Assembly (NCBI GenBank): GCA_002084875.1
Contig: NBMH01000002.1
Location: forward strand, 1-61,769
DNA: 61,769 nucleotides
Reading direction: 5' to 3'
Source of the DNA: Anaerolineaceae bacterium 4572_78
GTDB taxonomy: Bacteria; Chloroflexota; Anaerolineae; 4572-78
Below, one piece after another: positions 46,048 through 56,050 of the stretch. The translations under genes were made by a program, and so were the position numbers. Under the pieces are notes generated by a model. That model ran no database searches. It had not been told where the DNA came from and saw nothing but the letters and a program-made list of their open reading frames with translations. Each line of letters begins with the position of its first letter. Position 1 is the first letter of the stretch.

Positions 46048-46233
46048 CTAAACTTTTTCTTGAGCGATTGTTTTGAGCCGAGCAACATCTCGTTTGACAA
46101 TTCGGATACGATTGTAATCTTTTAGTTGCCCAGCCACCATTTGGAACCGCAGATTGAACAATTCTTGATAGTACTCCATCAGTTTTTGTTCAATTTCAAT
46201 TTTTGTTAATTCTCGAATTTCGTTAGAATACAT
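46048..46233 (-). CDS. rpmC: Ribosomal protein L29
   Basis: 61 residues forming two helices, with ELTKIEIEQKLMEYYQELFNLRFQ (in pieces) and the end IRIVKRDVARLKTI. It starts three bases after rplP ends, so translation is coupled. Confidence 0.95.
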   Translation of the reverse strand: MYSNEIRELTKIEIEQKLMEYYQELFNLRFQMVAGQLKDYNRIRIVKRDVARLKTIAQEKV

Positions 46234-46236
46234 TTT

Positions 46237-46650
46237 CTACTCTTCCCGTCTGACAATGAATTGAGTTTTAATTGGAAGTTTATGACCAGCTAAACGCATT
46301 GCTTCCTTGGCTACCTTTTTCGATACACCAGAAAGTTCAAACAAAACACGACCTGGTTTAACCACTGCCGCATAATATTCTACATTTCCTTTGCCACTTC
46401 CCATGCGGGTTTCAGCCGCTTTAGCAGTAATTGGCTTATCAGGAAAAACCCTAATCCAAAGCTTTCCACTCCGTTTGATATACCTCATTATTGCACGTCG
46501 AGCCGCTTCAATTTGCCGACTGGTCATCCAACATGGCTCCAACGCCTGCAAAGCATAATCTCCGAAAGAAACTGTCGAGCCACGATAGGCTTTTCCCTTC
46601 ATACGACCACGCATCTGCTTTCTATATTTAAGTCTTTTTGGCATTAACAT
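46237..46650 (-). CDS. rplP: Ribosomal protein L16
   Basis: 137 residues from ATG 46650, with AGGAGGG ten bases upstream; the usual start MPKRLKYRK lies two codons in. [20 protein letters not shown] and RIFPDKP-like [19 protein letters not shown] are family hallmarks. The ribosome-binding site is directly at the edge of the TnpB remnant, so insertion did not destroy it. Confidence 0.96.
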   Translation of the reverse strand: MLMPKRLKYRKQMRGRMKGKAYRGSTVSFGDYALQALEPCWMTSRQIEAARRAIMRYIKRSGKLWIRVFPDKPITAKAAETRMGSGKGNVEYYAAVVKPGRVLFELSGVSKKVAKEAMRLAGHKLPIKTQFIVRREE

Positions 46651-46671
46651 GTCTGTTATGCCCTCCTACAT

Positions 46672-46812
46672 CTTGATTGGTGAGCTACCCAAGCCTAAAG
46701 GCGTTGAGCTTCCTGCTTCATAGACGACCACTGCCCGAAGGCTACTACCTTATCATCTCCACAGGCGTTCATTCCCGCCACTCCGACGGTATTTTTGTCT
46801 AAAATTTCTTGT
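46672..46812 (-). mobile_element. IS200/IS605-type remnant: TnpB C-terminus and right end
   Basis: Between rpsC and rplP a minus-strand frame reads QEILDKNTVGVAGMNACGDD and ends with SSMKQEAQRL and TAG at 46695-46697. NTVG...NACGD and MKQEA are typical of the last 40 residues of TnpB/OrfB proteins. Directly after the stop comes a hairpin (AACGCC-TTTA-GGCTTGGG, two mismatches) and GTAGCTCACC, like an IS right end. The rest of the element is gone. It lies in the direction of operon transcription. Confidence 0.7.
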
Positions 46813-46883
46813 AATTGAAAGCTGGGAGTTAGGAATGCGAAACCTTTTTCATACTCCAGCAAAAAATTGCAGACTCCTAACCC

Positions 46884-47558
46884 CTAAAATGAACTATATG
46901 CACCAGCCATTTCATCTTTTGCCTCAGGTAAAATATCACCTTTATAAACCCACACTTTAATGCCAATCTTACTAAAGGTGGTTAGAGCCTCTATATTTGC
47001 ATAATCAATATCAGCTCTTAACGTGTGGCGTGGGATTCTTCCTTCGCGAAGAGACTCCTTACGAGCCATATCGGCACCCCCCAAACGACCTGAGCAGGTA
47101 ATCATAACGCCCTTTGCTCCTGAACGCATAGCCTTTTTAATAGCTTGTTTCATTGCCCGCTTGTGCGAAATACGCCGTTGTAACTGCTCAGCGATACTCT
47201 CACCAATTAAGTGAGCATTTATATCAGGATTACTTACTTCAAGTATATCAAGATGAACTTTCTTACCTGTCACTGTTTCCAACTCTTTACGAAGTCGGTT
47301 GACATTTTGCCCTTTACGCCCGATTAAGATACCGGGTTTGGCCGTATGAACTTTTATAGATACCTGTCGAGCTACAGGCAACCGTTCAATTTCGACTAGG
47401 GAAATACCTGCACGTTTATTTTTTTCGGAAATCATTTGCCGAATGGCTATATCTTCATGAATTAAATCAGCATAAACATTGCCTTCAGCATACCAACGAG
47501 AACTATGTTCTCGAATAGTGCTTAATCTAAATCCGATTGGATGTACTTTTCGACCCAA
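46884..47558 (-). CDS. rpsC: Ribosomal protein S3
   Basis: 224 residues. The KH domain signature GRKGQNVNRLRKELETVTGK and the C-terminal GAKGVMITCSGRLGGADMAR are present. S3 lines the mRNA entry tunnel. It begins one base after rplV ends; downstream the operon is interrupted by a TnpB remnant. Confidence 0.97.
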   Translation of the reverse strand: MGRKVHPIGFRLSTIREHSSRWYAEGNVYADLIHEDIAIRQMISEKNKRAGISLVEIERLPVARQVSIKVHTAKPGILIGRKGQNVNRLRKELETVTGKKVHLDILEVSNPDINAHLIGESIAEQLQRRISHKRAMKQAIKKAMRSGAKGVMITCSGRLGGADMARKESLREGRIPRHTLRADIDYANIEALTTFSKIGIKVWVYKGDILPEAKDEMAGAYSSF

Positions 47559-47559
47559 A

Positions 47560-47913
47560 TCAATACTCCTCTACTTGTGGTTCAAGAACAACGGTAATAT
47601 GTGAAGTTCGTTTGCAAATAGGCTTTACCCGCCCCCGAGCCCCGAAACGGATTCGTCGCCAACGAGGTCCTTCATTTGCCGAAACTCCGACAATAACCAA
47701 ATCTTCAGGGTCAAGTTCATAATTTTCTTCTGCATTGTGCATAGCACTTCTGACAGTCTTGGCAACCACATGGGCAGCCGCATGAGGCATCACGTTCAAA
47801 ACCTCTATGGCTTTAAGAACAGGCATACCTCGTATCACATTGATTACACGTCGTGCCTTCAGTGGAGAACCTCTTACATATTTTGCAACTGCACGAACCC
47901 GAATATCTGACAT
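47560..47913 (-). CDS. rplV: Ribosomal protein L22
   Basis: 117 residues. The N-terminal domain AVAKYVRGSPLKARRVINVI and the tunnel-lining hairpin region PRWRRIRFGARGRVKPICKR are clear. L22 lines the peptide exit tunnel. It is tightly packed between rpsS and rpsC. Confidence 0.97.
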   Translation of the reverse strand: MSDIRVRAVAKYVRGSPLKARRVINVIRGMPVLKAIEVLNVMPHAAAHVVAKTVRSAMHNAEENYELDPEDLVIVGVSANEGPRWRRIRFGARGRVKPICKRTSHITVVLEPQVEEY

Positions 47914-47918
47914 AACAT

Positions 47919-48200
47919 TTACCTTCTACGTTTTCCTCTTTCTTTAGCAAGATGACCACGAAACGTTCGCGTTGGAGCAAACTCTCCCAGTTTATGACCG
48001 ACCATATTTTCGGTAATGTAGATAGGTACATGTCGCCGCCCGTCATGAACGGCTATAGTGTGTCCCACCATTTGCGGAAAAATTGTACTTGCCCGTGACC
48101 ATGTTTTAATAACTCGCTTGTTTCCTGATTTATTTATTTCTTCTACTTTTTGAAATAATTTTTCTGAAACAAACGGACCTTTTTTTAGAGAACGAGACAT
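47919..48200 (-). CDS. rpsS: Ribosomal protein S19
   Basis: 93 residues: [20 protein letters not shown], then [20 protein letters not shown] and [16 protein letters not shown]. It is the head protein beside S13. A five-base gap separates it from rplV. Confidence 0.97.
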   Translation of the reverse strand: MSRSLKKGPFVSEKLFQKVEEINKSGNKRVIKTWSRASTIFPQMVGHTIAVHDGRRHVPIYITENMVGHKLGEFAPTRTFRGHLAKERGKRRR

Positions 48201-48231
48201 TCGCTACTCCTAATTCCTGATTTCCATAAAT

Positions 48232-49071
48232 TTATTTCTTCCGTCGTTTACGGCGACGGCGAATAATATATTTATCAGTAGTTTTATTGCGACGAGTTTT
48301 TGCACCTAATGTTGGTTTCCCCCATGGGGTTTTTGGACCCGGCATCCCGATTGAAGAACGTCCTTCGCCACCACCATGTGGATGACTGGATGGGTCCATC
48401 GCTGACCCACGCACAGTTGGTCTAACACCTAACCAACGTTTACGACCTGCCTTACCTATTTTAATATTGTTATGTTGGGCATTACCCACAACACCAATAG
48501 TTGCCATACAAACCTGCTGAACGATACGCACCTCACCGCTAGGTAAGCGAATTTGAGCATAATTTCCTTCCTTCGCCACCACTTGAGCTGAGGTACCAGC
48601 AGAACGAACCATTTGCCCGCCCCGTCCAGGATACAATTCAATATTGTGAATTTGTGTTCCCAAAGGGATACGACTAATCGGTAAAGCATGTCCTACCTTA
48701 ATTAAGGCTTTCGCCCCTGAAACAACCTCATCCCCAACATTTAATTTTTGCGGAGCGAGTATATATCGTTTTTCACCGTCAGCATAAACTAGCAAAGCAA
48801 TTCGTGCCGAACGGTTAGGGTCATATTCAATCGAGTCTACCCTTGCCGGCACACCAAATTTATCCCGTCTAAAATCAATCAGACGATAGCGGCGTTTATG
48901 TCCACCACCTTGATGTCTAACTGTGATACGACCTTTTGAATTACGCCCTGCCTTCTTTTTTAATGGGCGTAGCAATTTTTTCTCAGGTTTTGAACGTGTA
49001 ATGCGTTCAAAATCTGAAACAGTCATTCCTCGTCGCCCTGGTGATGTGGGCTTGTATTTTTTTACTCCCAT
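48232..49071 (-). CDS. rplB: Ribosomal protein L2
   Basis: 279 residues. [20 protein letters not shown], and the peptidyl-transferase-centre loop with the conserved His in [21 protein letters not shown]2 is needed for subunit joining. The region is free of repeats inside the gene. Confidence 0.98.
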   Translation of the reverse strand: MGVKKYKPTSPGRRGMTVSDFERITRSKPEKKLLRPLKKKAGRNSKGRITVRHQGGGHKRRYRLIDFRRDKFGVPARVDSIEYDPNRSARIALLVYADGEKRYILAPQKLNVGDEVVSGAKALIKVGHALPISRIPLGTQIHNIELYPGRGGQMVRSAGTSAQVVAKEGNYAQIRLPSGEVRIVQQVCMATIGVVGNAQHNNIKIGKAGRKRWLGVRPTVRGSAMDPSSHPHGGGEGRSSIGMPGPKTPWGKPTLGAKTRRNKTTDKYIIRRRRKRRKK

Positions 49072-49106
49072 ATTTTAATCCTTTCCATTACGGTCATGTA
49101 GCACAT

Positions 49107-49127
49107 GAACAGACTGAAAATCTGTTC
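49107..49127. repeat. GAACAGA...TCTGTTC palindrome between rplW and rplB
   Basis: GAACAGA, loop CTGAAAA, TCTGTTC, flanked by ACATG words on both sides. It belongs to the GAACAGR family. Confidence 0.65.
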
Positions 49128-49133
49128 GACATG

Positions 49134-49430
49134 TTAAACTCCAAACTCCTCAATATGTTCACCATGAGCAAGAGTGACAATTGCCTTTTTACGAGCTGAT
49201 TTGCGTTGAACTTGCTTTCGACCCCAACGCCGAAACTTAGGAATGGATTTTATCACATTAACACGCTCAACATCAACATCAAAAATAAATGATACCGCTT
49301 CAGCGATTTGCAACTTATTTGCCCGCATATCAACTTCAAATGTATATTGCCCAAACTTCTTTGACAATGCCGTACTTTTCTCTGTTAAAATGGGTTTGAT
49401 AATCACTTGATAATCGTTTAATTTAGCCAT
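49134..49430 (-). CDS. rplW: Ribosomal protein L23
   Basis: 98 residues: YQVIIKPILTEKSTALSKKF, and KFRRWGRKQVQRKSARKKAI near the end. L23 sits at the tunnel exit and is the docking site for signal recognition particle and trigger factor. It follows rplD by 11 bases. Confidence 0.96.
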   Translation of the reverse strand: MAKLNDYQVIIKPILTEKSTALSKKFGQYTFEVDMRANKLQIAEAVSFIFDVDVERVNVIKSIPKFRRWGRKQVQRKSARKKAIVTLAHGEHIEEFGV

Positions 49431-49441
49431 GTTTACCTCAA

Positions 49442-50074
49442 TTAGTTATACTTTTTTCCAAAAGTATCTTCAATAACATTCAAAGAATCTTGGGGAATTA
49501 TCACATAATCATAATTAAGTAAATCACGAATGTTCAGATAATTTGCCCGTAGGTACTTCACATAAGACAAGTTACGAATGCTCCTTTGGACATTAACATT
49601 TTCTTCTGCCAATAAAACGATTGCAGTTCCTCCCACTTCTAAGTTTGTTAGAGCGTCAATCATATTTTTTGTTCTAGGCTCATCAAATATCAATTCATCT
49701 ATAACAATGATTTGATTTGCCAAAGCTTTGACTGATAATGCAGACCTTAAAGCTAACTGCCTCATTTTTTGAGGCATTCGCTTGGTATATTTGCGGGGTT
49801 TCGGTCCAAAAGCCACCCCACCGCCAACAAATATAGGAGCAGTTCTAGCCCCATGTCGAGCCCGCCCTGTCCCTTTCTGTCGATACCATTTTGCTCCTGT
49901 AGCTTTTACTTCACTTCGAGTCTTTGTATTATGAGTTCCTTGTCGGGCATTTGCTCGTTGACGCACAAAGGCTTGGTGCATAACTGCCTTGTTCGGTTCA
50001 ATGCCAAAAACGTATGCCGAAAGCTCTACCTCACCGATGGACTCACCTGATATATTACGTAATGTAACTTGCAT
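49442..50074 (-). CDS. rplD: Ribosomal protein L4
   Basis: 210 residues. The extended loop NTKTRSEVKATGAKWYRQKG, then GRARHGARTAPIFVGGGVAF, enters the exit tunnel. In E. coli L4 represses the S10 operon through its leader; the leader before rpsJ here is short and shows no obvious match. It begins two bases after rplC. Confidence 0.97.
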   Translation of the reverse strand: MQVTLRNISGESIGEVELSAYVFGIEPNKAVMHQAFVRQRANARQGTHNTKTRSEVKATGAKWYRQKGTGRARHGARTAPIFVGGGVAFGPKPRKYTKRMPQKMRQLALRSALSVKALANQIIVIDELIFDEPRTKNMIDALTNLEVGGTAIVLLAEENVNVQRSIRNLSYVKYLRANYLNIRDLLNYDYVIIPQDSLNVIEDTFGKKYN

Positions 50075-50076
50075 AA

Positions 50077-50727
50077 TTATCTACCCTGTCGTTCCTTTTG
50101 CTTGATTGCTTCCCGAACCATTACTAAACCATTTTTGGCACCAGGAATAGCACCCTTTACAGCAATTAAATTTTTCTCTGGGTCAACGATAACAACTTCT
50201 AAATTTAAAACAGTCACTCGCTCACCACCCATACGCCCGCCCATTCTCATGCCTTTGAAGACTCGACCAGGAGTCGTCCCTGCACCTACTGAACCAGGAG
50301 CACGATGACGGTCTGAAGCACCATGCGTCTTGAGACCACCCGCAAAATGATGCCGCTTTACGACACCAGCAAATCCTTTGCCCTTGCTAGTGCCACTTAC
50401 ATCTACCAAATCACCAACTTGGAAAATATCGGCTTTAATTTCTTGCCCTTCTTCCAAGTCCTCATGATTATCAATTCTAACTTCTCGCAAATACTTGAGC
50501 GGAGGGCACTTAGCTTTTTCTAAGTGTCCCTTATGAGGCTTTGTTAGTTTTCTTTCTTTTACACCTTGAAACCCCAGTTGGACAGCTACATAACCATCTC
50601 GTTCTTTGGTCTTCTTTTGTGTGACATAGCACGGACCCGCCTCAATAAGAGTAACTGGTATAATGTTACCCTCATCATCAAATATCTGTGTCATACCAAC
50701 TTTTGTACCTAAAATACTTTTTAACAT
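50077..50727 (-). CDS. rplC: Ribosomal protein L3
   Basis: 216 residues from ATG 50727 ([20 protein letters not shown]), the usual L3 N-terminus. A GTG at 50790 with GGAAAG in front would add 21 unusual residues; no start here has a strong Shine-Dalgarno, so the choice rests on homology. [21 protein letters not shown] and [20 protein letters not shown] are hallmarks. Confidence 0.93.
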   Translation of the reverse strand: MLKSILGTKVGMTQIFDDEGNIIPVTLIEAGPCYVTQKKTKERDGYVAVQLGFQGVKERKLTKPHKGHLEKAKCPPLKYLREVRIDNHEDLEEGQEIKADIFQVGDLVDVSGTSKGKGFAGVVKRHHFAGGLKTHGASDRHRAPGSVGAGTTPGRVFKGMRMGGRMGGERVTVLNLEVVIVDPEKNLIAVKGAIPGAKNGLVMVREAIKQKERQGR

Positions 50728-50858
50728 CGCACTGGTTTTCAGGAATTGCATCACAACATAAAAATCATCTGCATCATTCCCAAGTTCCACCTTTCCAGTA
50801 AAAATATTACTACAGAAATTTTAAATAAAATTTCTAACAAATTTCTAACATTATTTTA

Positions 50859-51164
50859 CTATCTAATACGAACATCAACCCCTGCCGGTAAATTTAACCG
50901 TACAAGAGCGTCAATTGTCTTAGAACTTGGCTCAACCACATCAATTAACCGCTTATGGGTGCGAATCTCAAATTGATCACGTGAGTCCTTGTCAATAAAC
51001 GAAGAACGGATAACTGTAAACCGCTCAATTCGTGTGGGAAGAGGCACAGGTCCTACCACTATCGCTCCTGTTCGTTCAGCAGTATCTACAATCTGCTGCA
51101 CAGACCGGTCCAAAATGCGGTGGTCAAATCCCTTTAATCGAATTCGTATTATCTGTTTAGCCAT
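50859..51164 (-). CDS. rpsJ: Ribosomal protein S10
   Basis: 101 residues: [20 protein letters not shown] and [20 protein letters not shown]. First gene of the S10 operon, with a promoter at 51210-51237. tuf, normally between fusA and rpsJ, is absent. Shine-Dalgarno: a weak AGGAAC at about 15 bases. Confidence 0.97.
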   Translation of the reverse strand: MAKQIIRIRLKGFDHRILDRSVQQIVDTAERTGAIVVGPVPLPTRIERFTVIRSSFIDKDSRDQFEIRTHKRLIDVVEPSSKTIDALVRLNLPAGVDVRIR

Positions 51165-51209
51165 TCAAATATTGTTCCTATCTACATTCCAATTTTAAAA
51201 ACAGGCTTA

Positions 51210-51237
51210 ATTATATTAGTTTAAATAATTTATGCAA
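51210..51237 (-). promoter_or_regulatory. Promoter of the S10 operon
   Basis: On the minus strand TTGCAT (51232-51237) and consensus TATAAT (51210-51215), 16 bases apart, about 40 bases before rpsJ. A GACAGACTAG/CTAGATGTCT-type word lies just upstream. Confidence 0.6.
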
Positions 51238-51290
51238 ATTCATTGTATAATTTTTTATTGCACATAGACATCTAGTCTGTCCTACATGGC

Positions 51291-53360
51291 TTAATGACCC
51301 AAAATTTTCTTTAACCTCGCATTAGGTATTTGAGTGTAGTGGTCAAATTCCATCGTAAAACTGCCACGCCCTTGAGTTAACGAACGTAACCTAGTAGCAT
51401 ATTCAAACATTTCTAACAAGGGAACAAACACCTTAATTGATTGTATCCCCCCCGATTGAACTTCAATTCCTTCAATCTTTCCTCGTTTTGTTGCAATGCT
51501 ACCAATTACATCACCAACATGAGTTTCAGGAGCAATAATCTCTACTTTCATCATGGGTTCTAACAAAATAGGGGCAGCGTCTTTAATCGCTTCTTTCAAG
51601 GCAAGAGAACCTGCAATTCTAAAAGCTACTTCCGAAGAATCAACTTCATGGTATGAACCGTCAACTAGCGTTGCCTTAAGGTCAACCAGTGGATAACCGG
51701 CTACAATACCTGAGCCCAATCCCTCAATGACCCCTGCCTTAATTGCTTTGAAATATTCTTTCGGGACATGTCCACCGACAACTTTAACTTCAAATTCAAA
51801 CCCTTTCCCTTTTTCTAAGGGTTCTATCTCAAGCAACACATGACCATACTGACCACGCCCACCTGATTGACGTATAAACCGTCCATGAGCTTTAGCAGCC
51901 TTTGTAATCGTTTCACGATATGATACCTGCGGGCGACCTACATTAGCATGCACTCGAAATTCGCGTTTCATGCGGTCTACTAAAACCTCAAGATGAAGTT
52001 CTCCCATACCAGCTATCAACGTTTGACCTGTATTCTCCTCAATTCGAATCTGGAAAGTAGGGTCTTCTTCTGCCAGTCTCTGTAATGCAAGGTCGAGTTT
52101 ATCTTGGTCAGCTTTTGTCTTAGGCTCAATTGCCACTTCAATAACAGGCTCTGGAAATTTAATCGTCTCTAAAATTATTGTTCTAGCAGGGTCACAAATT
52201 GTTTCCCCTGTAAACGTATGTCTTAAGCCAATAACAGCCGCTATATTCCCAGCCTTAATGCTATCTATTTCTTTACGTTGATTAGCATGCATTAGTACCA
52301 ATCGACCAACACGTTCTTTACATCGACGGCTTGCATTGTAAACTCTTGTACCCGTATTCAAGTTTCCCGAATACACCCGCACATAAGCTAATCTCCCCAC
52401 AAAAGGGTCTGTTACTATCTTAAAGACAAGCCCAGTGAACGGTTCTTTCTCATCAGAATTTACAACAACTTTTTCTTCTGTTTTAACATGCATTGCCACT
52501 TTAGGTGGAATGTCAGTCGGAGACGGAAGATATTGAATTATTCCATTAAGCAGATATTGAACCCCTCTATTTTTTAAAGCCGCCCCACAAAAAACAGGGA
52601 CAATTTTATTATCTATCGTGGCTTTACGAATGATGGGGTATAACATTTCCGCCGTGATTTCTTCATCTTCTAAATATTGCATCATCAGGTCATCATCGGT
52701 TTCAGCCAATTTCTCAATCAAGGATTCACGCCAATACTCAGCTAGTTCTTTCATGTCTTCAGGAATCTCAATTTCTTCTGATTCCCAACCAAGCCTGTCC
52801 AAATAATGAATACCCTTCATCGTGAGCAAGTCTACTATCCCTCGATAATTATTCTCTGTACCAATTGGCAATTGAATGGGAAGTGGATTAGCTTTTAGAC
52901 GGTCAACCATCATTTCTAATGTGCGGAAGAAATCAGCTCCGACCCTATCCATTTTATTTACAAAACAGATACAAGGCACACCGAAACGGTCAGCTTGTCG
53001 CCATACTGTTTCTGATTGAGGTTCAACTCCAGCCACACCGTCAAAAACAACAATGCCACCATCGAGAACTCGTAAAGAACGTTGCACTTCGGCTGTGAAG
53101 TCAATATGTCCTGGTGTATCAATAATATTAATTTGATGATCCGACCAAAAACATGTCGTTGCTGCTGCTGTAATAGTAATACCACGTTCTTGTTCTTGTT
53201 CCATCCAATCCATCGTTGCTCCGCCTTCATGGACTTCGCCAAGACGATGAATTCTGTGGGTGTAATACAAAATACGTTCTGTCAATGTGGTTTTACCCGC
53301 ATCAATGTGAGCAATGATACCAATGTTTCTGATTTTTTCAAGCGGATATACTTTTATCAT
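51291..53360 (-). CDS. fusA: Elongation factor G
   Basis: 689 residues. G1 [13 protein letters not shown]3 [12 protein letters not shown] and G4 NKMD are intact; domain IV has [23 protein letters not shown] drives translocation with GTP. It starts [20 protein letters not shown] with no Shine-Dalgarno in the preceding 20 bases. The 197-base gap to rpsG carries a GTCAAGA/TCTTGAC palindrome (53500-53526) and GCCAC/GTGGC (about 53463-53479). Confidence 0.98.
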   Translation of the reverse strand: MIKVYPLEKIRNIGIIAHIDAGKTTLTERILYYTHRIHRLGEVHEGGATMDWMEQEQERGITITAAATTCFWSDHQINIIDTPGHIDFTAEVQRSLRVLDGGIVVFDGVAGVEPQSETVWRQADRFGVPCICFVNKMDRVGADFFRTLEMMVDRLKANPLPIQLPIGTENNYRGIVDLLTMKGIHYLDRLGWESEEIEIPEDMKELAEYWRESLIEKLAETDDDLMMQYLEDEEITAEMLYPIIRKATIDNKIVPVFCGAALKNRGVQYLLNGIIQYLPSPTDIPPKVAMHVKTEEKVVVNSDEKEPFTGLVFKIVTDPFVGRLAYVRVYSGNLNTGTRVYNASRRCKERVGRLVLMHANQRKEIDSIKAGNIAAVIGLRHTFTGETICDPARTIILETIKFPEPVIEVAIEPKTKADQDKLDLALQRLAEEDPTFQIRIEENTGQTLIAGMGELHLEVLVDRMKREFRVHANVGRPQVSYRETITKAAKAHGRFIRQSGGRGQYGHVLLEIEPLEKGKGFEFEVKVVGGHVPKEYFKAIKAGVIEGLGSGIVAGYPLVDLKATLVDGSYHEVDSSEVAFRIAGSLALKEAIKDAAPILLEPMMKVEIIAPETHVGDVIGSIATKRGKIEGIEVQSGGIQSIKVFVPLLEMFEYATRLRSLTQGRGSFTMEFDHYTQIPNARLKKILGH

Positions 53361-53499
53361 TAATATAGGCTATGTAGAGACAGCACCATTGCCCTATCCA
53401 ACATCAGAGCTATCACAATGGCATACCCTACCATCTTACAGTGATTTTAATAACTACTTATTAGCCACTACTTCGGTGGCACAGGATATTATCTTGCAT

Positions 53500-53526
53500 A
53501 GCGTCAAGACAAAATCTTGACACTCC
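53500..53526. repeat. AGCGTCAAGA...TCTTGACACT palindrome between rpsG and fusA
   Basis: AGCGTCAAGA, loop CAAAA, TCTTGACACT: a member of the GGAGYGTCAAR family within the leader region of fusA. Confidence 0.7.
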
Positions 53527-53557
53527 GCACCCAAGTAGTTGCGATATTTAATGCAAT

Positions 53558-54025
53558 TTACCAACGATAATGAGCAAATGCTTTATTTGCTTCTGCCATA
53601 CGATGCGTATCGTCTTTTTTCTTAATGGCTGTCCCTTGACCATTTGCCGCATCAAGCAACTCACTAGCCAATTTATGAGCCATTGATTTTCCACTACGCT
53701 TACGGGTAGAAGCCAATAACCAACGTAGTGCCAAACTCAACTTACGTTCTCTTCGCACTTCCATTGGAATTTGGTATGTTGCACCACCCACACGTCGAGG
53801 ACGTACCTCAACGGATGGTGTGATGTTTTTTACCGCTTGATTAAATACTTCAATACCCGGCTTTTTCGCTCTCTTTTCTACAATATCCAAAGCATTGTAA
53901 GCAACTTTTGTGGCAACACTCTTTTTGCCACCATGCATCAACTTATTAATGAAGCGTGCTAACGTTTCACTATTATACTTCAAATCTGGTTTAACCTTAC
54001 GTTTTTGTGCACGATTACGTCTCAT
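53558..54025 (-). CDS. rpsG: Ribosomal protein S7
   Basis: 155 residues: VEVRPRRVGGATYQIPMEVR and RSGKSMAHKLASELLDAANG. S7 starts assembly of the 30S head. It begins five bases after rpsL ends. Confidence 0.97.
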   Translation of the reverse strand: MRRNRAQKRKVKPDLKYNSETLARFINKLMHGGKKSVATKVAYNALDIVEKRAKKPGIEVFNQAVKNITPSVEVRPRRVGGATYQIPMEVRRERKLSLALRWLLASTRKRSGKSMAHKLASELLDAANGQGTAIKKKDDTHRMAEANKAFAHYRW

Positions 54026-54030
54026 AAAAC

Positions 54031-54447
54031 TTATCCTTTCGGTTTTTTAGTTCCATACTTGGAACGACTTCGGCGCCGTTGGTCTACACCTGTTGTGTCC
54101 ATCGCACCCCGTACAATGTGATAGCGAACGCCTGGTAAATCTTTGACCCTACCACCACGGATTAATACAACCGAGTGTTCTTGTAACGAGTGACCTTCAC
54201 CCGGTATATAAGCGGTCACTTCAATTCCGTTTGTTAAACGAACCCGAGCAATTTTACGCAAAGCAGAATTGGGCTTCTTTGGGGAAGCAGTTCTCACTTG
54301 AGTACACACCCCACGTTTTTGAGGTGAACCTTTCCCTTCCCGACGCCGATTCTTGAGTGCGTTAAATGTAAAACGTAAATGTGGGGCGGTTATACGTTTT
54401 TTCTTCGGTTTACGCCCTTTACGAATCATTTGGTTAATAGTAGGCAA
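54031..54447 (-). CDS. rpsL: Ribosomal protein S12
   Basis: 138 residues. [16 protein letters not shown] at the start; the decoding loop [15 protein letters not shown] with the lysine that streptomycin mutations alter; and [19 protein letters not shown]. First gene of the str operon; AGGAGAAGT lies before the ATG. Confidence 0.98.
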   Translation of the reverse strand: MPTINQMIRKGRKPKKKRITAPHLRFTFNALKNRRREGKGSPQKRGVCTQVRTASPKKPNSALRKIARVRLTNGIEVTAYIPGEGHSLQEHSVVLIRGGRVKDLPGVRYHIVRGAMDTTGVDQRRRSRSKYGTKKPKG

Positions 54448-54677
54448 ATTACTTCTCCTGATATTCTTGCTGCATGTACAATTCTTAAAACATGTAAGGC
54501 AAGCTCATAGCCTGCATGTACGACAAGCTTCTAGCCTGTTTGTTTTCTTAACATCACAAAAGCCACCACACAAATTAGCGATGGCTTCGCAACTTGTAAA
54601 AACTATTCTGTGAGCCGAAAATACTTTCTGACAGCCTTTCGTTAAGCAAATTAATGCTTCTAACTCACAACCTACCC
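54448..54677 (-). promoter_or_regulatory. Long repeat-bearing leader of the str operon
   Basis: About 225 bases separate the promoter from rpsL. They contain CATGTAAGGC/GCCTGCATG and a second AAGCTT...GCCTGT hairpin (54480-54540), of the GAACAGR/ACATG type. No short upstream gene is convincing. Confidence 0.45.
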
Positions 54678-54706
54678 ATTCTAACACAAAAAAATTTTTT
54701 TGTCAA
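54678..54706 (-). promoter_or_regulatory. Strong promoter of the str operon
   Basis: On the minus strand consensus TTGACA (54701-54706), 17 bases of A/T tract, and TAGAAT (54678-54683). Confidence 0.7.
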
Positions 54707-54844
54707 ATTGGTTTTTTAAATTTATTAAGGTTTCTGCTATTTTTTAAAGAAATTTCAACTAATTTTAAAATTTATTTAAAATTATCAAAATTAGTTGCCA
54801 TGCTGAAATGAAAATGCTTTATTTTTTTCATGCAATAGATAAAG

Positions 54845-55511
54845 CTATTGCACTCCATGCAACACCTCAATGCCTGTCTGTTTAGCCACAACCACAGTTG
54901 TAGCTAAATTCAGAAATAATCCATGTTCAACAATACCTGTTTTACCCTTTAACGTTTCTGCGAGGTGAGCAGGGTTAGATATCCCATCAGCAAAATGGCA
55001 ATCAAGGATATAATTATTGTTATCAGTCACAAAAGTATCGCCATTAAGCTGGCGACGTAAAACAGGTTCAGCACCTAGTTTTTGTAAAAATTTCCACAGG
55101 CAAAGGTGCTTTTTCTCCCAGTTGTTTGACCCTTTTTCGGTCATCAATAACAATAATTTCTTGTTTAGAAGCCTCAGCAACCAATTTTTCACGTAATAAT
55201 GCCCCACCTAATCCTTTAATCAAATCAAGATTAGGGTCAACTTCATCCGCACCATCAATTGTAACATCTATCGAAGGATACGTGTACAATGTTCCCAACG
55301 GGATGTTAGACTTTTTGGCTAAGTCTTCACTGTCTTTTGAAGTGGGTATTCCGATAATATTTTTTAGCCGACCGTCTTTAATCCGTTCAGCAATTTCACG
55401 AATGACATAAGCAGTTGTTGAGCCTGTTCCCAAGCCAATAATCATGCCATTTTTTATAAAATGCTCAATCGCATAATGAGCCGTTTGTTTTTTTAAGTCT
55501 TCTATTTGCAT
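54845..55511 (-). pseudogene. rpiA: Ribose-5-phosphate isomerase A with internal deletion and frameshift
   Basis: The N-terminal frame (55511 to 55068) has IIGLGTGSTTAYVIREIAER, IDGADEVDPNLDLIKGLGGA and EKAPLPVEIF, all RpiA hallmarks, then stops. The C-terminal frame resumes with LQKLGAEPVLRR and contains DNNNYILDCHFADG and GIVEHGLFLNLATTV, ending at 54845. About 10-12 residues that usually join the parts (the PFGYRHT-like strand) are missing at about 55085. RpiA interconverts ribulose- and ribose-5-phosphate. If the break is real, the cell needs another isomerase (RpiB). Confidence 0.8.
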
Positions 55512-55811
55512 AAGAACATCTCATCATCACATAATTTTCAGGAATATTTGATATGCTAACCTAGTAAAATTCTGTGGAAAACTCTAGTGTTAGAACTTTG
55601 TTAGAAATTTTATTTTACAGAAAAACCCATAAAATATTTTATTAATCAACAGTTTTTGATATGAATCACCTATTCGGTTGTTAATTAAATACTTTAACAC
55701 AAAAAGTGCTTTTTGACAAATAGAATTCATTTTTCAGAACAAGTCGATTTTTAGACAAAACGTCTGTGTGCATGGCAAAAACAAATTGATTTATATTGGG
55801 TTGGTTATTTT

Positions 55812-55838
55812 TTGACTGGGCTAGTTTTGTGGTACAAT
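55812..55838 (+). promoter_or_regulatory. Probable promoter of the PfaD gene
   Basis: TTGACT (55812-55817) and TACAAT (55833-55838) are 15 bases apart, short, but TGTGG precedes the -10 box, as in three other promoters here. Confidence 0.45.
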
Positions 55839-56050
55839 GCATGTTTATTATCACTTTAAATTTGTAATTGTTCACTCCCACTCGTTAGTAGCCCCACCTC
55901 TAGGGGTGAACCATGGCTGTTCAATGCTAGTTGTAGGGGCGGCCATGAAAAAGCAAGCGATTTGATGCTCCATTGTGCGACCACGTGATTGAAAATCATA
56001 AGGGGTGAACGGTTATGTTTCCGAACTGATTACAGACAGAGGTTTTATTT
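55839..56050 (+). other. Leader before the PfaD gene with repeat words
   Basis: About 200 bases hold CCCC...GGGG pairing near 55893, the TTCAATGCTAGTTGTAGGGGCG word shared with 11469-11490 (in two parts), and GGTGAACGGTTA, the inverse of a word in the MscS leader. No gene is seen. AGAGGT lies before ATG 56051. The preceding part of the gap (55512-55811) is AT-rich and shows nothing. Confidence 0.4.
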
